Of a stretch of 64,000 nt of DNA, positions 63,325-64,000 are shown piece by piece. Made by a program: the position numbers and the translations under genes. Numbering within the stretch: position 1 is the first letter of the stretch; each line of letters opens with the position of its first letter. The notes under the pieces were generated by a model. The model did not search any database, was not told where the DNA came from, and worked only from the letters and a program-made list of their open reading frames with translations. Source of the DNA: a virus; IMG/VR virus record IMGVR_UViG_3300045993_000562, positions 1-64,000 of that record, one strand, 5' to 3'.

Positions 63325-64000
63325 ATGACAAATTCTCTCTCGCACTACTATGAACAAATCTGCAAGGCCCCTATGCTTAAACGTGAGGAGGAGTATGATC
63401 TATTCCTAGAACTCCAGGACGCTGGGGTCCCTGAGTCACAGAAGGTTAAGATAAGGGAGAGGATAATCAAGGCAAACCTTAGATTTGTGTTTAAACGTGC
63501 TAAATACTTCTCCAAGAACGAACCAGACTTGTTCAAAGAGCTGATAGCAGCAGGGAACGAAGGATTATTAGTAGGGCTTCACAAGTATATACCTTCAATG
63601 CAAGTAAAGTTCCTATCCTACGCCGGTTGCTGGGTTGATCAGAGGATAAAAAGTCATATGTCACATATGAGAATAGTTTCACTACCTATATGGAAACAGC
63701 AGTTAGCCGCTAGAATTCAGAAGTTTACAAATACCTTAGATCATGAACCCACCATACCTGAGCTAAAAGAAGAATTTCCAGAAGTCCCAGTAAAACATTT
63801 AGAAGATCTACATAAAACAAAGTACCTTACGTTCTATCTTGAAGACATGAACAGTGAGGACCCCTCTTTTCAAATCGACCCCATCGGAACTGAGGTGGAG
63901 TCGAGACTTGATAAAGAGAGGTTATATGCCATTATACAAGAGCTACCATCTCCACAGCGTGAAGTTATAGAGCTCTACTACGGATTGTCTGTAAACTCTG
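63325..64000 (+). CDS. sigma-70-family RNA polymerase sigma factor (partial, runs off the window)
   Basis: Open from the ATG at 63325 to the end of the window (225 codons, no stop). Region 2 features: RERIIKANLRFVFKRAKYF, FKELIAAGNEGLLVGLHKY (2.1-2.2) and FLSYAGCWVDQRIKSHM (2.3-2.4); a region 3-like segment; region 4 begins in LPSPQREVIELYYGL. Typical group 3/RpoH-like layout. A phage-encoded sigma factor that probably directs host RNA polymerase to phage promoters such as the 16-member family in this window. Confidence 0.85.
   Translation, partial: MTNSLSHYYEQICKAPMLKREEEYDLFLELQDAGVPESQKVKIRERIIKANLRFVFKRAKYFSKNEPDLFKELIAAGNEGLLVGLHKYIPSMQVKFLSYAGCWVDQRIKSHMSHMRIVSLPIWKQQLAARIQKFTNTLDHEPTIPELKEEFPEVPVKHLEDLHKTKYLTFYLEDMNSEDPSFQIDPIGTEVESRLDKERLYAIIQELPSPQREVIELYYGLSVNS

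Noticed and set aside
1-64000. CRISPR arrays, insertion sequences, integrase or attachment sites.
   Set aside because: No regularly spaced direct repeats, transposase or integrase genes were seen; the short repeats present are promoters, iterons or RNA hairpins.

Overview
The window is part of a large tailed-phage genome whose host is Gram-negative. The evidence for the host is an overlapping inner/outer-membrane spanin pair, several lipobox lipoproteins, and an M15 peptidase endolysin. The DNA is AT-rich. The canonical tRNAs mostly read A/T-rich codons (Leu UUA and CUA, Arg AGG, Pro CCA, Thr ACA, Asn AAC, Tyr UAC), which suggests a host with higher GC. No host genus can be named from the sequence.

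Layout: 1-3.3 kb is a plus-strand lysis and virion-accessory operon (endolysin, small membrane proteins, spanins, a putative tail-associated protein). From 3.35 to 63.3 kb almost every gene is on the minus strand and is read from right to left. At 63.3 kb transcription diverges again into a plus-strand sigma-70-family factor that runs off the end. The minus-strand block holds nucleotide metabolism (dUTPase, tandem-domain ThyX, class II ribonucleotide reductase, deoxyribonucleotidase, guanylate kinase), replication and recombination (primase-helicase, family A polymerase split from a UDG/exonuclease protein, RuvC-like resolvase, PD-(D/E)XK nuclease, HU), a Pnkp/Hen1 RNA-repair pair, a NAMPT-like plus PRPP-synthetase-like pair (possibly a NARP1-type NAD+ rebuilding pathway), and a membrane/periplasmic group with a TAXI-type binding protein and an AAA+ ATPase. 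Many small unknown genes are interspersed.

Sixteen copies of a promoter (extended -10 TGGTATAAG or TGGTATAAC, 17 bp spacer, -35 around TTCAAT in most copies) drive the minus-strand units and may be read by the phage sigma factor. A roughly 540-bp inverted repeat with about fourteen CCGCACTT units beside the polymerase genes is a candidate replication origin.

The most unusual content is RNA. Besides eight recognisable tRNAs (one, tRNA-Met, interrupted in its anticodon loop by a 574-nt group I-like intron), the window has a circularly permuted tmRNA with an atypical tag, two adjacent circularly permuted tRNA-like domains, a copy of the GTPase-associated centre of 23S rRNA (helices 42-44) with an internal insertion, a tRNA-like RNA without a D arm, a 47-nt mini tRNA-like element, and several large structured noncoding regions. 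Together with an RNA end-healing and sealing enzyme and its 2'-O-methyltransferase, this looks like a phage-encoded set of translation-related RNAs and their maintenance. That functional link is inference. The sequence matches and base pairings are visible directly.
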